Shown piece after piece: positions 43,509 to 51,613 of a stretch of 64,000 bases of DNA. The translations under genes and the position numbers were made by a program. The stretch's first letter is position 1. Each line of letters opens with the position of its first letter. Source of the stretch: Rubritalea tangerina (lineage in GTDB: Bacteria > Verrucomicrobiota > Verrucomicrobiia > Verrucomicrobiales > Akkermansiaceae); contig NZ_JBHUJB010000009.1 of the NCBI RefSeq assembly GCF_042683245.1, forward strand, positions 62,001 through 126,000, given 5' to 3'. Below the pieces are notes generated by a model. The model had not been told where the DNA came from, did no database searches, and was given only the letters and a program-made list of their open reading frames with translations.

Positions 43509-46376
43509 ATGAAACCCTATTGCTACCTTCTGATTGCAGGTACATGTCTCCTGCTCTCACCTTATGGCGTCAAACCTCAGGACCAATCTCTGAGTCTCAA
43601 TTCCCCACTTGCTACTGCTGCCCCCTCCAGCGTCTCAATCACGAACGAGACGAATTCGAGTAAACAAGCCCCAGATCCCCCCCACACACGCACATCCTCC
43701 CACGACACGAACACCCTACCCCCTCAGTCCGCACTGCCGAGAATCCACAAGACAACGCTCGCAAACCCACAAGTCCGTCAACAAGTAGTTCGCAGCCTAC
43801 AGAATTGGCACACACAACAAGTAGCACACATCCCCAATCACCCCAATCTACCTCGCTCTGGAACTACCAACGAAGGCATGGAATACCAACTCATGGGAAT
43901 GCATGAGGGCGCCCCACTCTACCGCAGCACGAAAAATGTCAATGCCTCCATTACCGTCAACGCAACTAATGCCAGAAACACTTACCAACTCAATGGAGCT
44001 GGTGTGTCCTCAGCCATTTGGGATAGCAACGCAGCAAGAACCAGCCATAATGAATTCTCAGGTCGAGTCACCACAAACGATTCCGCAACCACGCTTTCGT
44101 ACCACCATACGCATGTCTCTGGCACCATTCTAGGAAATGGTAGCAATAGCCTTGCTCTCGGACTAGCTCCAGCCGCCACACTCCTCAGCCACGATTGGAA
44201 TAATGACTTGGCTGAAATTGCTAGCATTGCGGCAGCGTCCCCTAATGATAACGACAAAATCACAACGTCTAACCATTCTTACGGCCCCATTGCAGGTTGG
44301 GTCTATGCCAATTTTACAGGATACACTGGTTGGCATTGGGTAAGCTCTAGTAACTCAGAACATACCCTCTTTGGCCAATATAACCAAAACGTCTGGAACC
44401 TAGATAACATCTGCTCCGCTGCCCCCTACTACACTTCTTTCTGGGCCGCAGGTAATGACCGAACAGATGGCCCGCAAAACGGTGAAATCTGCTTCATTTG
44501 GTTAGGTGGAAACCAATGGAGCGTCGCCAACTATTCAAACGCCGTACACCCACCACGAGAAAGAGACCTCCAATACGACACCATCGCTGGAGAAGCTGTC
44601 GCTAAAAATGTTATCACCGTCGGAGCTACATACGACGGAGTTTCAAACGCCACTCGCTCAGTAAACCAAGCGAATATCTCCACCTTCAGTAGCTGGGGGC
44701 CTACAGATGACGGTCGTATCAAACCAGATATCGTAGCGAACGGTGTCAGCCTCACCTCGGCAGATTCAGGATCTAACGGGAGTTACCGTTCCCTTAGCGG
44801 CACCTCAATGGCTAGCCCCTCAGCCATGGGTGCAGCACTCCTCATCCAACAACATTATTCCAATTTGTTCCCCAATCAACGGATGCGAGCCAGCAGCTTA
44901 AAAGGCCTCCTCATCCACACTGCCGATGACCTAGGCAACCCTGGTCCCGATTACCAATACGGCTGGGGACTCGTCAATACCGTCAAGGCTCTTCAAATCC
45001 TCGACACTCAGGCTAATAACCCAAACTTTCACTCACTCACTGAAAACACCCTTTCTAACGAGTCCCCAGAATTCACTAGAGACTTTCACTGGGATGGAAC
45101 AAGCCAGACCTTGCGCATCACATTATGTTGGACCGACCCCGTTCCCCCCACCCCGATTTCAGGCCTAGACAACCCCCAGCTCAGCCTAGTCAACGACCTA
45201 GACATTCGACTCATCACCCCATCTGGAGACACCATATACCCCTGGATACTCAATCCCTCATCACCATCTACCCCTGCCACAAATGGCGATAACTACCGCG
45301 ATAACGTTGAACAAATCATCCTCAGTTTACCAGTCAAAGGACTTTACCAACTACAAATCACCCATAAAGGCTCCCTCCTTGGCGGCCAGCAACACTTCAG
45401 CCTCATCATGCAAGGTCATCGGCCAAGCGCTTTCGCACGTTGGAATATGAATGAGTCGAATAACTCCATCGTAGACGACTCCGGAAATGGTCGAAACGCT
45501 CAAACTACACCCAGTGGAACAGCCTTCACCCAAGGCCGTCAAGGCCCCGGCCTCTTTCTCAACGGCATCACCGGTGCCATGCTACTTCCCCCTCTTGATC
45601 TCGACTCGGACACATTCAGCCTCTGCGCTTGGATCAAACCTACTCTCCCTAACGACTCGAAATCCATACTCTTCCATGGCCTGTCATCCACCGGAGAATG
45701 CGAAATCTTTCTCAACAACCAACAACAACTTGGCTACACTTGGACAAGCAATAACCAAACCACAACAAGCCAAAGCCAGCTCAGCCCACCTACCAACACT
45801 TGGTCATTTATTGCCCTCAATATCACCCCCACCCAAGCCACCCTTACTCTCAATGATGGTAACACATGGTCGTCACACTCTAACACTTCCACACATCCCG
45901 CCCAAAGCTTCGACCAAGTCAGCTATATCGGATCTTCATCAACTGCTAACCATCACCTCGCCGCTACAATCGATACAGTCCAACTCTTTAACTATTCCCT
46001 CTCATCAAACCAAATTACCCATAGCTACCTTAACTCACTCCCTCCATCAGCCCTTTTTGCCAGCCAACTAGGACTCAGCGGACAAGATATCGAACCCGAT
46101 TCCGACGTCGACAATGACGGTACTAGCAACTTGTTAGAATGGGCTCTTGGAAGCGACATCACATCTCCTAACAGAACTATTTCATTCACAAAAGTATCGA
46201 ACTCCCTCACTCTGGAATACTCCGACGCCATGCGAGAGGGTGTCACCCTAACCCCTCAATGGTCGGATAATCTACTAGATTGGTATTCTACTGGATTCAT
46301 CATCTCAGAAGATGGGGCCAGCATAGAGAGCTCAGACCCGCACCTATTCATACGCCTGCACGTACAAGTCGAATGA
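43509..46376 (+). CDS. Secreted subtilisin-like serine protease (S8) with LamG-like domain
   Basis: A 955-residue exported protein. A signal peptide (residues 1-22) is followed by a Ser/Thr/Pro-rich propeptide. The S8 triad is Asp172 (AIWDSN), His199 (HHTHVSG) and Ser433 (SGTSMASP), with the oxyanion Asn316 in AAGNDR. After a beta-sandwich domain (about 530-630), a concanavalin-type LamG region occupies about 640-850 (YARWNMNESNNSIVDDSGNGRN onward). The end (DNDGTSNLLEWALGSD and a final beta tail) is a common verrucomicrobial C-terminal module. It should digest proteins outside the cell or at the surface. No PEP-CTERM is present. Confidence 0.93.
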   Translation: MKPYCYLLIAGTCLLLSPYGVKPQDQSLSLNSPLATAAPSSVSITNETNSSKQAPDPPHTRTSSHDTNTLPPQSALPRIHKTTLANPQVRQQVVRSLQNWHTQQVAHIPNHPNLPRSGTTNEGMEYQLMGMHEGAPLYRSTKNVNASITVNATNARNTYQLNGAGVSSAIWDSNAARTSHNEFSGRVTTNDSATTLSYHHTHVSGTILGNGSNSLALGLAPAATLLSHDWNNDLAEIASIAAASPNDNDKITTSNHSYGPIAGWVYANFTGYTGWHWVSSSNSEHTLFGQYNQNVWNLDNICSAAPYYTSFWAAGNDRTDGPQNGEICFIWLGGNQWSVANYSNAVHPPRERDLQYDTIAGEAVAKNVITVGATYDGVSNATRSVNQANISTFSSWGPTDDGRIKPDIVANGVSLTSADSGSNGSYRSLSGTSMASPSAMGAALLIQQHYSNLFPNQRMRASSLKGLLIHTADDLGNPGPDYQYGWGLVNTVKALQILDTQANNPNFHSLTENTLSNESPEFTRDFHWDGTSQTLRITLCWTDPVPPTPISGLDNPQLSLVNDLDIRLITPSGDTIYPWILNPSSPSTPATNGDNYRDNVEQIILSLPVKGLYQLQITHKGSLLGGQQHFSLIMQGHRPSAFARWNMNESNNSIVDDSGNGRNAQTTPSGTAFTQGRQGPGLFLNGITGAMLLPPLDLDSDTFSLCAWIKPTLPNDSKSILFHGLSSTGECEIFLNNQQQLGYTWTSNNQTTTSQSQLSPPTNTWSFIALNITPTQATLTLNDGNTWSSHSNTSTHPAQSFDQVSYIGSSSTANHHLAATIDTVQLFNYSLSSNQITHSYLNSLPPSALFASQLGLSGQDIEPDSDVDNDGTSNLLEWALGSDITSPNRTISFTKVSNSLTLEYSDAMREGVTLTPQWSDNLLDWYSTGFIISEDGASIESSDPHLFIRLHVQVE

Positions 46377-46448
46377 TCATCATCCCACATGCCCCCAATT
46401 AGATCAGCGCGCTTGCATAACAATTGAAGCAGCACATAAAAATCAGCC

Positions 46449-46478
46449 TTGACTCCACACCTCACAGCAACCTACAAA
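46449..46478 (+). promoter_or_regulatory. Candidate promoter of the rtcB leader transcript
   Basis: TTGACT and TACAAA are spaced 18 bp. A start near 46485 would make a leader of about 115 nt up to the terminator and then the RtcB coding region. Judged by eye only. Confidence 0.4.
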
Positions 46479-46484
46479 CACATC

Positions 46485-46601
46485 ATGCTTCTCAACTCAA
46501 CATATCGCATCCGACGTAGCGAGCGTGCACTCTAGCACGGCTGAGTAGAGATATACTTCATACTCCGCCCTGCTGATGCACGCCGCTCGCAGGGCTTTTT
46601 T
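46485..46601 (+). ncRNA. Candidate structured leader or small RNA upstream of rtcB
   Basis: The region has three possible stems. CGTGC (46524) pairs with GCACG (46535). GGC-GAGTA (46539-46547) pairs with TACTC-GCC (46561-46569). GCCCTGC (46567-46573) and GCAGGGC (46589-46595) form a terminator with a T-run to 46601. The second and third stems share bases 46567-46569, so they cannot form together, as in attenuators. It could also be an independent small RNA. Confidence 0.4.
46567..46601 (+). terminator. Intrinsic terminator in the rtcB leader
   Basis: A 7-bp GC-rich stem (GCCCTGC / GCAGGGC), 15-nt loop and six Ts. It could also end transcripts from the subtilase gene 190 bp upstream. Confidence 0.75.
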
Positions 46602-46620
46602 GTGCCCACTTTTCCCAGCT

Positions 46621-46638
46621 GACCACCCACAGGTGGTC
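46621..46638 (+). promoter_or_regulatory. Hairpin that would hide the rtcB Shine-Dalgarno sequence
   Basis: GACCACC and GGTGGTC pair perfectly over a 4-nt loop (7 bp). The right arm includes AGGTGG, which lies about 5 nt before the GTG at 46642. If formed, it would block ribosome binding. Confidence 0.45.
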
Positions 46639-46641
46639 GCG

Positions 46642-48216
46642 GTGTCTCACCACACCATGCACTATTTTTACTTACTTCTTTTTATTTTGAAATTTCAAAA
46701 AACACACCTTCTCGAGGCAGGCTTCAATGACGGACCAGTTCTCGAACAAATCTACGCAAGCGGATTAGACATCATCTCTAACAAAGGGATCCAATCCGTT
46801 TCCTACCTCATCAAACAACTCAAAAGAAAATACCCAGAACATCACGGATCACTCACCCTCAGAGATCAACCTGCCCCTCTAAGCCTAGCCATTGATGCTT
46901 CAGATCCCGTAGAGACAAAAAACCTAACAAAGACATTGAAGCAAATGCAGGAACTGCTCCGCTGCCCAATGGTTGTCGAGGGCAGCCTAATGCCCGACGC
47001 CTGCCCTGCTGGTAGCGACGTAGCAAGCATGCCCGTGGGAGGGGCGATTGCTGTCAAAGATGCGATCATCCCTGCAGCCCATAGCTCAGACATCAGCTGT
47101 TCCTTACATGCCAGCTTCTTTGATGCAGACGCTCCCGTGGCTAATCTCCTTGACTCACTTCAGTCGATCACTCGATTTGGACCAGGAGGCAGAGCTCCTA
47201 ATGAGCAAATCCACCACCCCGTCCTTGATGAGCCAATATGGAACAACCCTTTTCTCAGAAGGCTTGAATCCAAAGCGCATATGCATATGGCCGACCAAGG
47301 AGACGGAAATCACTTCGCCTTCCTTGGAGAAATAAAAATTACCAGTGACTTGACAGAAACACTGTCAGCCCAGGGGCACCAAGAGCTGGCCAACGCACTT
47401 AAATCACATACACAACTCAAAGTACTCATCACCCACCATGGCTCCCGGGGCCTCGGAGCCGCCCTCTATAAAAGAGGCCTAGAAGCCGCTATAAAACACA
47501 CACGTAAATACGCCTCCAATATTCCAGATGCAGCAGCCTGGATCAGCACACTTTGCCCTGAAGGGAAAAACTACTGGGAAGCACTCCAATATGTCTCCCG
47601 TTGGACGAAAGCTAACCACGCCACCATTCATCAAAGGTTTCTTCAGCAAATCCAAAGCCCATTAGTGGCTTCAATTGGCAATGAACACAACTTTGTCTGG
47701 AGAAGGGACAACCTCTATTACCATGGCAAAGGAGCAACTCCGGCTTGGTCTGACTCCAACGGCAACCCACTCCTCGGTCTCATCCCTCTGAACATGGCTG
47801 CCCCCATCCTTCTCACTCTCGGTAAAAACCAAGGAGAATACCTGAGCTTTTCACCACACGGTGCCGGACGCAATCTCGCACGAAAAGCACTCCTCAAAAA
47901 ACTCCAACGTGGCGCTCGACCACAGATCCAAGACGCCATCACAAGCGGCACTGAGCACATCGACGCCCGCTGGTTTCTCGGCGAACCCGATGTCACAGAA
48001 TGCCCGATCGCATACAAATCCCCCACAACGATCCGCCAACAAATTCAATCCTACCAACTCGCTGACGTCATTGCAGAAATCCACCCACTCGGCTGCATTA
48101 TGGCCGGCCGTTCACCTAAATACGAAAAACCACTCACACCAAAACAACTCCGCCAAATCCATCATCGATCCAATCGTAGAAAAATGCGCCAACATGATTG
48201 GCTTACCGAAGAGTGA
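46642..48216 (+). CDS. rtcB: RtcB-family RNA ligase
   Basis: About 525 residues from GTG 46642 (AGGTGG 5 nt upstream). The frame extends to 46576, and an ATG at 46657 is another option. RtcB joins RNA 2',3'-cyclic phosphate or 3'-phosphate ends to 5'-OH ends using GTP. The metal and catalytic residues of the family are all recognisable: SDISCS (Asp and Cys ligands), GDGNHF (His ligand), HHGSRGLG, GNEHNF and the GMP-carrying His of SPHGAGR. The HRKGAT motif reads HGKGAT. The usual partner archease or RtcA is not nearby. Function is probably RNA repair after stress. Confidence 0.88.
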   Translation: MSHHTMHYFYLLLFILKFQKTHLLEAGFNDGPVLEQIYASGLDIISNKGIQSVSYLIKQLKRKYPEHHGSLTLRDQPAPLSLAIDASDPVETKNLTKTLKQMQELLRCPMVVEGSLMPDACPAGSDVASMPVGGAIAVKDAIIPAAHSSDISCSLHASFFDADAPVANLLDSLQSITRFGPGGRAPNEQIHHPVLDEPIWNNPFLRRLESKAHMHMADQGDGNHFAFLGEIKITSDLTETLSAQGHQELANALKSHTQLKVLITHHGSRGLGAALYKRGLEAAIKHTRKYASNIPDAAAWISTLCPEGKNYWEALQYVSRWTKANHATIHQRFLQQIQSPLVASIGNEHNFVWRRDNLYYHGKGATPAWSDSNGNPLLGLIPLNMAAPILLTLGKNQGEYLSFSPHGAGRNLARKALLKKLQRGARPQIQDAITSGTEHIDARWFLGEPDVTECPIAYKSPTTIRQQIQSYQLADVIAEIHPLGCIMAGRSPKYEKPLTPKQLRQIHHRSNRRKMRQHDWLTEE

Positions 48217-48347
48217 CAATCTGACGTGGCAAAATGACACCAATGGATACATTTTGTCACAAAATCTAGCTATGAGAAAAAACTGAAAGAAAGCCCAAAA
48301 AACCAATAAAGCACTCACATACAACAACAAATGACATTCAAACCAAA

Positions 48348-48364
48348 GTTGGCACACAAGATGC
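48348..48364 (+). promoter_or_regulatory. Sigma-54-type promoter candidate of the hsp20 pair
   Basis: TTGGCACACAAGATGCA has the sigma-54 -24/-12 pattern: GG, ten bases, GC. Two positions differ from consensus. It ends 30 nt before the ATG of the first small heat-shock gene. The remaining gene-free stretch from 48217 shows nothing else. Confidence 0.5.
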
Positions 48365-48394
48365 AATTATGAAATCAAACAATAAAACATTCAG

Positions 48395-48757
48395 ATGAGA
48401 ACATTCACACCCTTTCACAACTCCAGCTTACTTCGCGACTTCAACTCCTTCTTCGAAGATGTGAGTCGCCCACAGAACCACCAACTCTTCTCAACCTCAG
48501 AAGGCTGGGCCATCCGTGTGGACCTCCCTGGCTTCGAAAAAAGTGAACTGAACCTCAAGGTCGAAAATAAAGCACTCGAACTCAAAGCCGAATCCAAAGA
48601 AGGCGCCCCCCATAAACGCCAACCAGTAAGCCATCGCTTCGCCTTGGGTGACGAAGTCGATACTCAGGCCATCCACGCTAAACTCGACCAGGGGGTTCTC
48701 GAGATCACTTTGCCCAAAAAAGAAACCGAGGCACTCAAAACAATCACCATCCAATAA
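48395..48757 (+). CDS. Small heat-shock protein Hsp20, first copy
   Basis: A 120-residue alpha-crystallin family chaperone: a short N-terminal arm rich in Phe (TFTPFHNSSLLRDFNSFFEDV), then the alpha-crystallin domain with WAIRVDLPGFEKSELNLKVENKALEL and the closing LDQGVLEITLPKKE, and a C-terminal tail. The I-x-I motif is in the tail (TITIQ). These proteins hold unfolding proteins for refolding by ATP-dependent chaperones. The second copy starts 17 nt downstream. Confidence 0.94.
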   Translation: MRTFTPFHNSSLLRDFNSFFEDVSRPQNHQLFSTSEGWAIRVDLPGFEKSELNLKVENKALELKAESKEGAPHKRQPVSHRFALGDEVDTQAIHAKLDQGVLEITLPKKETEALKTITIQ

Positions 48758-48774
48758 CAACCACTTGCCAAGAA

Positions 48775-49146
48775 ATGAACCAACTTTGTAATAATCCAGC
48801 ATCCGGCATTGAGACTAAGAACACCGTTCGCCCTCACTACCAGACAAACCCTAACGAAACAGGCGTAACCGTCACCGTTGACCTTCCGGGAGTGTCAAAA
48901 GAACAACTCGCAATCACCACTGAGAAACAACGCGTTCAGCTAAAGGCAAAACGCAACGATGCCCTTCCTGAAGGCTGGAAACCAGTACGTTCATACTCCC
49001 CCATCACCGCCTACGAACTCCAGCTCAATGTCCACCCCGACCTCGACCCGAGCTCGATCGAAGCACATTTTAACCTCGGCGTTCTCACTCTTCATATTGG
49101 ACGCCGAAAAGAGAGCCTCCCACGTCAGATAGAGATATCCAACTGA
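48775..49146 (+). CDS. Small heat-shock protein Hsp20, second copy
   Basis: A 123-residue alpha-crystallin domain protein (VTVTVDLPGVSKEQLAITTEKQRVQL, then LNLGVLTLHIGRR-type closing strand: HFNLGVLTLHIGRRKE). It differs strongly from its neighbour, so the pair is an old duplication or two independently acquired classes, as with the class A and C Hsp20s that form hetero-oligomers. It follows by 17 nt in the same transcript. Start is the ATG after AAGAA. A hairpin terminator follows. Confidence 0.93.
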   Translation: MNQLCNNPASGIETKNTVRPHYQTNPNETGVTVTVDLPGVSKEQLAITTEKQRVQLKAKRNDALPEGWKPVRSYSPITAYELQLNVHPDLDPSSIEAHFNLGVLTLHIGRRKESLPRQIEISN

Positions 49147-49192
49147 GAGCACTTTACCCAATAACCGTTTTCATTGTGTAGGTAGAGTAGAT

Positions 49193-49231
49193 CTCCCGCA
49201 TCCTCCTCGGAGGGTGTGGGAGTAATCGCTT
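49193..49231 (+). terminator. Terminator of the hsp20 operon
   Basis: A 13-bp stem (CTCCCGCATCCTC / GAGGGTGTGGGAG, with G-U pairs) is followed by a short T-rich tail (CGCTTTT), 46 nt after the stop. Confidence 0.65.
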
Positions 49232-49356
49232 TTACACTTCACAAATTACTCCATACGCCATAAACCCCAGCAAATTCTCGGCATTCGCCACTCATTCTCA
49301 CCTAACCACCAAATGCTCATGCCGGCTGCCACGCCAATCTCGAGCACACCACCACC

Positions 49357-50115
49357 ATGGAAACAGTAGAAGATTTCACCAAAGTTGAGTCCATTTTCGT
49401 ACGCGGCAGAAATGCTCTCATGCTGCGTGGACAGTTCACTCCCATCTACACGGACTACTATATCCACCTCATGGAAAACAAGCTGCGTCATAAAGAACAG
49501 CTCGATACCATCATCAAAGAAAAGCTCGCATTCCTGACACTCCACCTCACCGCGCGCCCATGGGCCGAAACCGTTGCTTGGACCGTCAACCTGCGTGCCC
49601 CGCGTGTTAATTTCTTCGCCACTGGGAGCTCAGTCCACGAAAGCATTACTGGACACCTCTTCACCGAAGGCGTCAAAGAAGGTGACCGAAATCTCCTCTA
49701 CAGCCAAACAGTCGTTGACGGTAAAGAAGCACGACGCTCCACCATCGAACTCGAAGACAATGACCCAGTCCACTGGATCGAGAGCTACTACTCCCAAAGT
49801 GAACAACGCCCAGCTCGCGCATTCAAACTCGCAGACGAAAACTTTGTCCTCATTGCAGCACAACCAGATTGCGATCTCGAATGGCTAGAAAACCTCACCA
49901 CAGAAGATGTCGAAAAACTCACAGAGACGGAGCCCACTAAACTCCTCGAAACCCGTAAGTTTCGCTTCCATTGTGGTTGCTCACCTGAAAAGTTCCTACC
50001 CTCCCTCGCCCAATTCAAAGGGAATGCCGAAGCTCTTTTCCAGGATGATGATGCTCTCGAAATCACATGCCCGCGCTGTGGTGGTAAACATATCATCACC
50101 CCTGACATGTTTTAA
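49357..50115 (+). CDS. hslO: Redox-regulated chaperone Hsp33
   Basis: A 252-residue cytosolic chaperone activated by oxidation. The C-terminal zinc site is HCGCSPEKF (CxC) and, after a linker, CPRCGG (CxxC), the Hsp33 cysteine cluster. The N-terminal region (VESIFVRGRNALMLRGQFTPIYTDYY) and the linker helix (LTTEDVEKLTETEPTKLL) also fit. When oxidised, zinc is lost and the protein unfolds to hold client proteins. The length is slightly shorter than E. coli Hsp33 (292). It sits between the hsp20 pair and argD but on its own promoter by appearance. Confidence 0.9.
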   Translation: METVEDFTKVESIFVRGRNALMLRGQFTPIYTDYYIHLMENKLRHKEQLDTIIKEKLAFLTLHLTARPWAETVAWTVNLRAPRVNFFATGSSVHESITGHLFTEGVKEGDRNLLYSQTVVDGKEARRSTIELEDNDPVHWIESYYSQSEQRPARAFKLADENFVLIAAQPDCDLEWLENLTTEDVEKLTETEPTKLLETRKFRFHCGCSPEKFLPSLAQFKGNAEALFQDDDALEITCPRCGGKHIITPDMF

Positions 50116-50273
50116 TACCACCTCGGTCCGAATGACTACATGGGCACCATTTCTCAGATTATCCCTGACTACTGCTGGTGCATAATGCAGTTTATTCCAA
50201 GTGGCCTAACAAACATGGCTAGCTACCGACGCTAGCACACAAACAACCCCAAACACTTTACTATTTTATTCCG

Positions 50274-51527
50274 ATGTCTGTTCATGACACATTCACTCAA
50301 TACGTCCTTCCTACATACGGCAGGTTTCCACTCGTCCCCGAGAAAGCCCAAGGCTCATGGCTATGGGACAACCAAGGTAAGAAATACCTAGACTTCTGCA
50401 CCGGCATTGCGGTCTGCTCTATCGGCCATTGCCACCCACGACTCGTTGAGGCGATCAAAGCACAAGCAAGCACACTCATGCATTGCTCAAACCTCTACGA
50501 AATCCCTCAACAAGCCGAGCTCGCCAAAACAATCGTCGATGACTTCGTCAAAATTCCAGGTAAGGTCTTCTTCTCAAATTCTGGTGCCGAGGCCAATGAA
50601 GGGCTCATCAAACTCGCTCGTAAATTTGGTAATGCCAGACCAGCTCCAGATGGCTCAGCAAGACACGAAGTAATCACTTTCAGAAATTCATTCCATGGCA
50701 GAACCATGGGAACACTGACAGCCACTGGACAAGACGCTATTCAGGAGGGCTTCGCTCCTATCCTCCCCGGTGTCAACTATGCCACCTATAACGACCTCGA
50801 TTCAGTCAAAGCACAAATTACTGACAAAACCGCTGCCATCCTCCTCGAACCCATCCAAGGAGAAGGCGGCATCTTCAGTGCTACAGCTGACTTCCTCCGT
50901 GGCCTCCAAGCCCTCTGCATCGACCATGACCTTCTACTCATGTTCGATGAAGTCCAAGCCGGATTCGGCAGACTCGGCCACGACATGGCATGGAGAGCAA
51001 TCGCACCTGAAATCCAACCAGATGCCATTTCATGGGCCAAAGGCATGGGCGGTGGTTTTCCCATCGGTGCCTTCTGGGTTTCAGATAGAGAAATTGCCCC
51101 ACAGCTAACGTTGAGCAGCCAACTCGGCCCCAGAACGCACGGCTCGACTTACGGCGGAAATCCCCTAGCCTGCGCAGCCTCACTCGCAGTGCTCCGTGAA
51201 ATCAAAGAAGCCGAACTCAACAAAAATGTCATTGAACGTGAACAACAGGTTCGCGACACCCTGAACACATGGAACCACCCAGCGATTAGTGAGGTGAGAG
51301 GTAAAGGCCTCATGCTAGGAATTGCACTCAATGCCGATAGCATAAACACCGCTGAAGGCGTCACTCCTGCCTTAGCCCTCGTCTTGAAACTTACCGAACT
51401 TGGCTTACTCACAGTGCCCGCAGGTGCTGAAGTCGTCAGATGGCTTCCGCCGCTCAATGTCTCAGCCGAAGAAGTCGATACAGCACTCTCGCTCATGAGA
51501 ACAGCCCTCGATTCCCTTACCTCATAA
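50274..51527 (+). CDS. argD: Acetylornithine aminotransferase
   Basis: A 417-residue class III PLP aminotransferase. The N-terminal LWDNQGKKYLDFCTGIAVCSIGHCHP, the GxE-type NSGAEANEGLIKLAR, the cofactor Asp in LLLMFDEVQAGFGRLG and the Schiff-base Lys in SWAKGMGGGFPIGAFW are all present. The combination with GRFPLVP near the start fits ArgD (N-acetylornithine and often N-succinyldiaminopimelate transaminase) rather than GabT. Other arginine genes are not in the window. A bidirectional terminator follows. Confidence 0.9.
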   Translation: MSVHDTFTQYVLPTYGRFPLVPEKAQGSWLWDNQGKKYLDFCTGIAVCSIGHCHPRLVEAIKAQASTLMHCSNLYEIPQQAELAKTIVDDFVKIPGKVFFSNSGAEANEGLIKLARKFGNARPAPDGSARHEVITFRNSFHGRTMGTLTATGQDAIQEGFAPILPGVNYATYNDLDSVKAQITDKTAAILLEPIQGEGGIFSATADFLRGLQALCIDHDLLLMFDEVQAGFGRLGHDMAWRAIAPEIQPDAISWAKGMGGGFPIGAFWVSDREIAPQLTLSSQLGPRTHGSTYGGNPLACAASLAVLREIKEAELNKNVIEREQQVRDTLNTWNHPAISEVRGKGLMLGIALNADSINTAEGVTPALALVLKLTELGLLTVPAGAEVVRWLPPLNVSAEEVDTALSLMRTALDSLTS

Positions 51528-51561
51528 TACTTCGTGATTCTATAACCATTCACAGATAGTA

Positions 51562-51599
51562 AAACGCCCTGAAGTGTCTACCTTCAGGGCGTTTGCTTT
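51562..51599. terminator. Bidirectional terminator between argD and the sulfatase operon
   Basis: A perfect 13-bp stem (AAACGCCCTGAAG / CTTCAGGGCGTTT, 7-nt loop) with T-rich tails on both strands separates the convergent genes. Confidence 0.9.
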
Positions 51600-51613
51600 G
51601 ATCTCGATAAATC

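Noticed and set aside
46576..46641. Extended N-terminus of the RtcB protein from ATG 46576
   Set aside because: The first bases lie inside the intrinsic terminator stem and there is no Shine-Dalgarno sequence. GTG 46642 has AGGTGG at the right distance.
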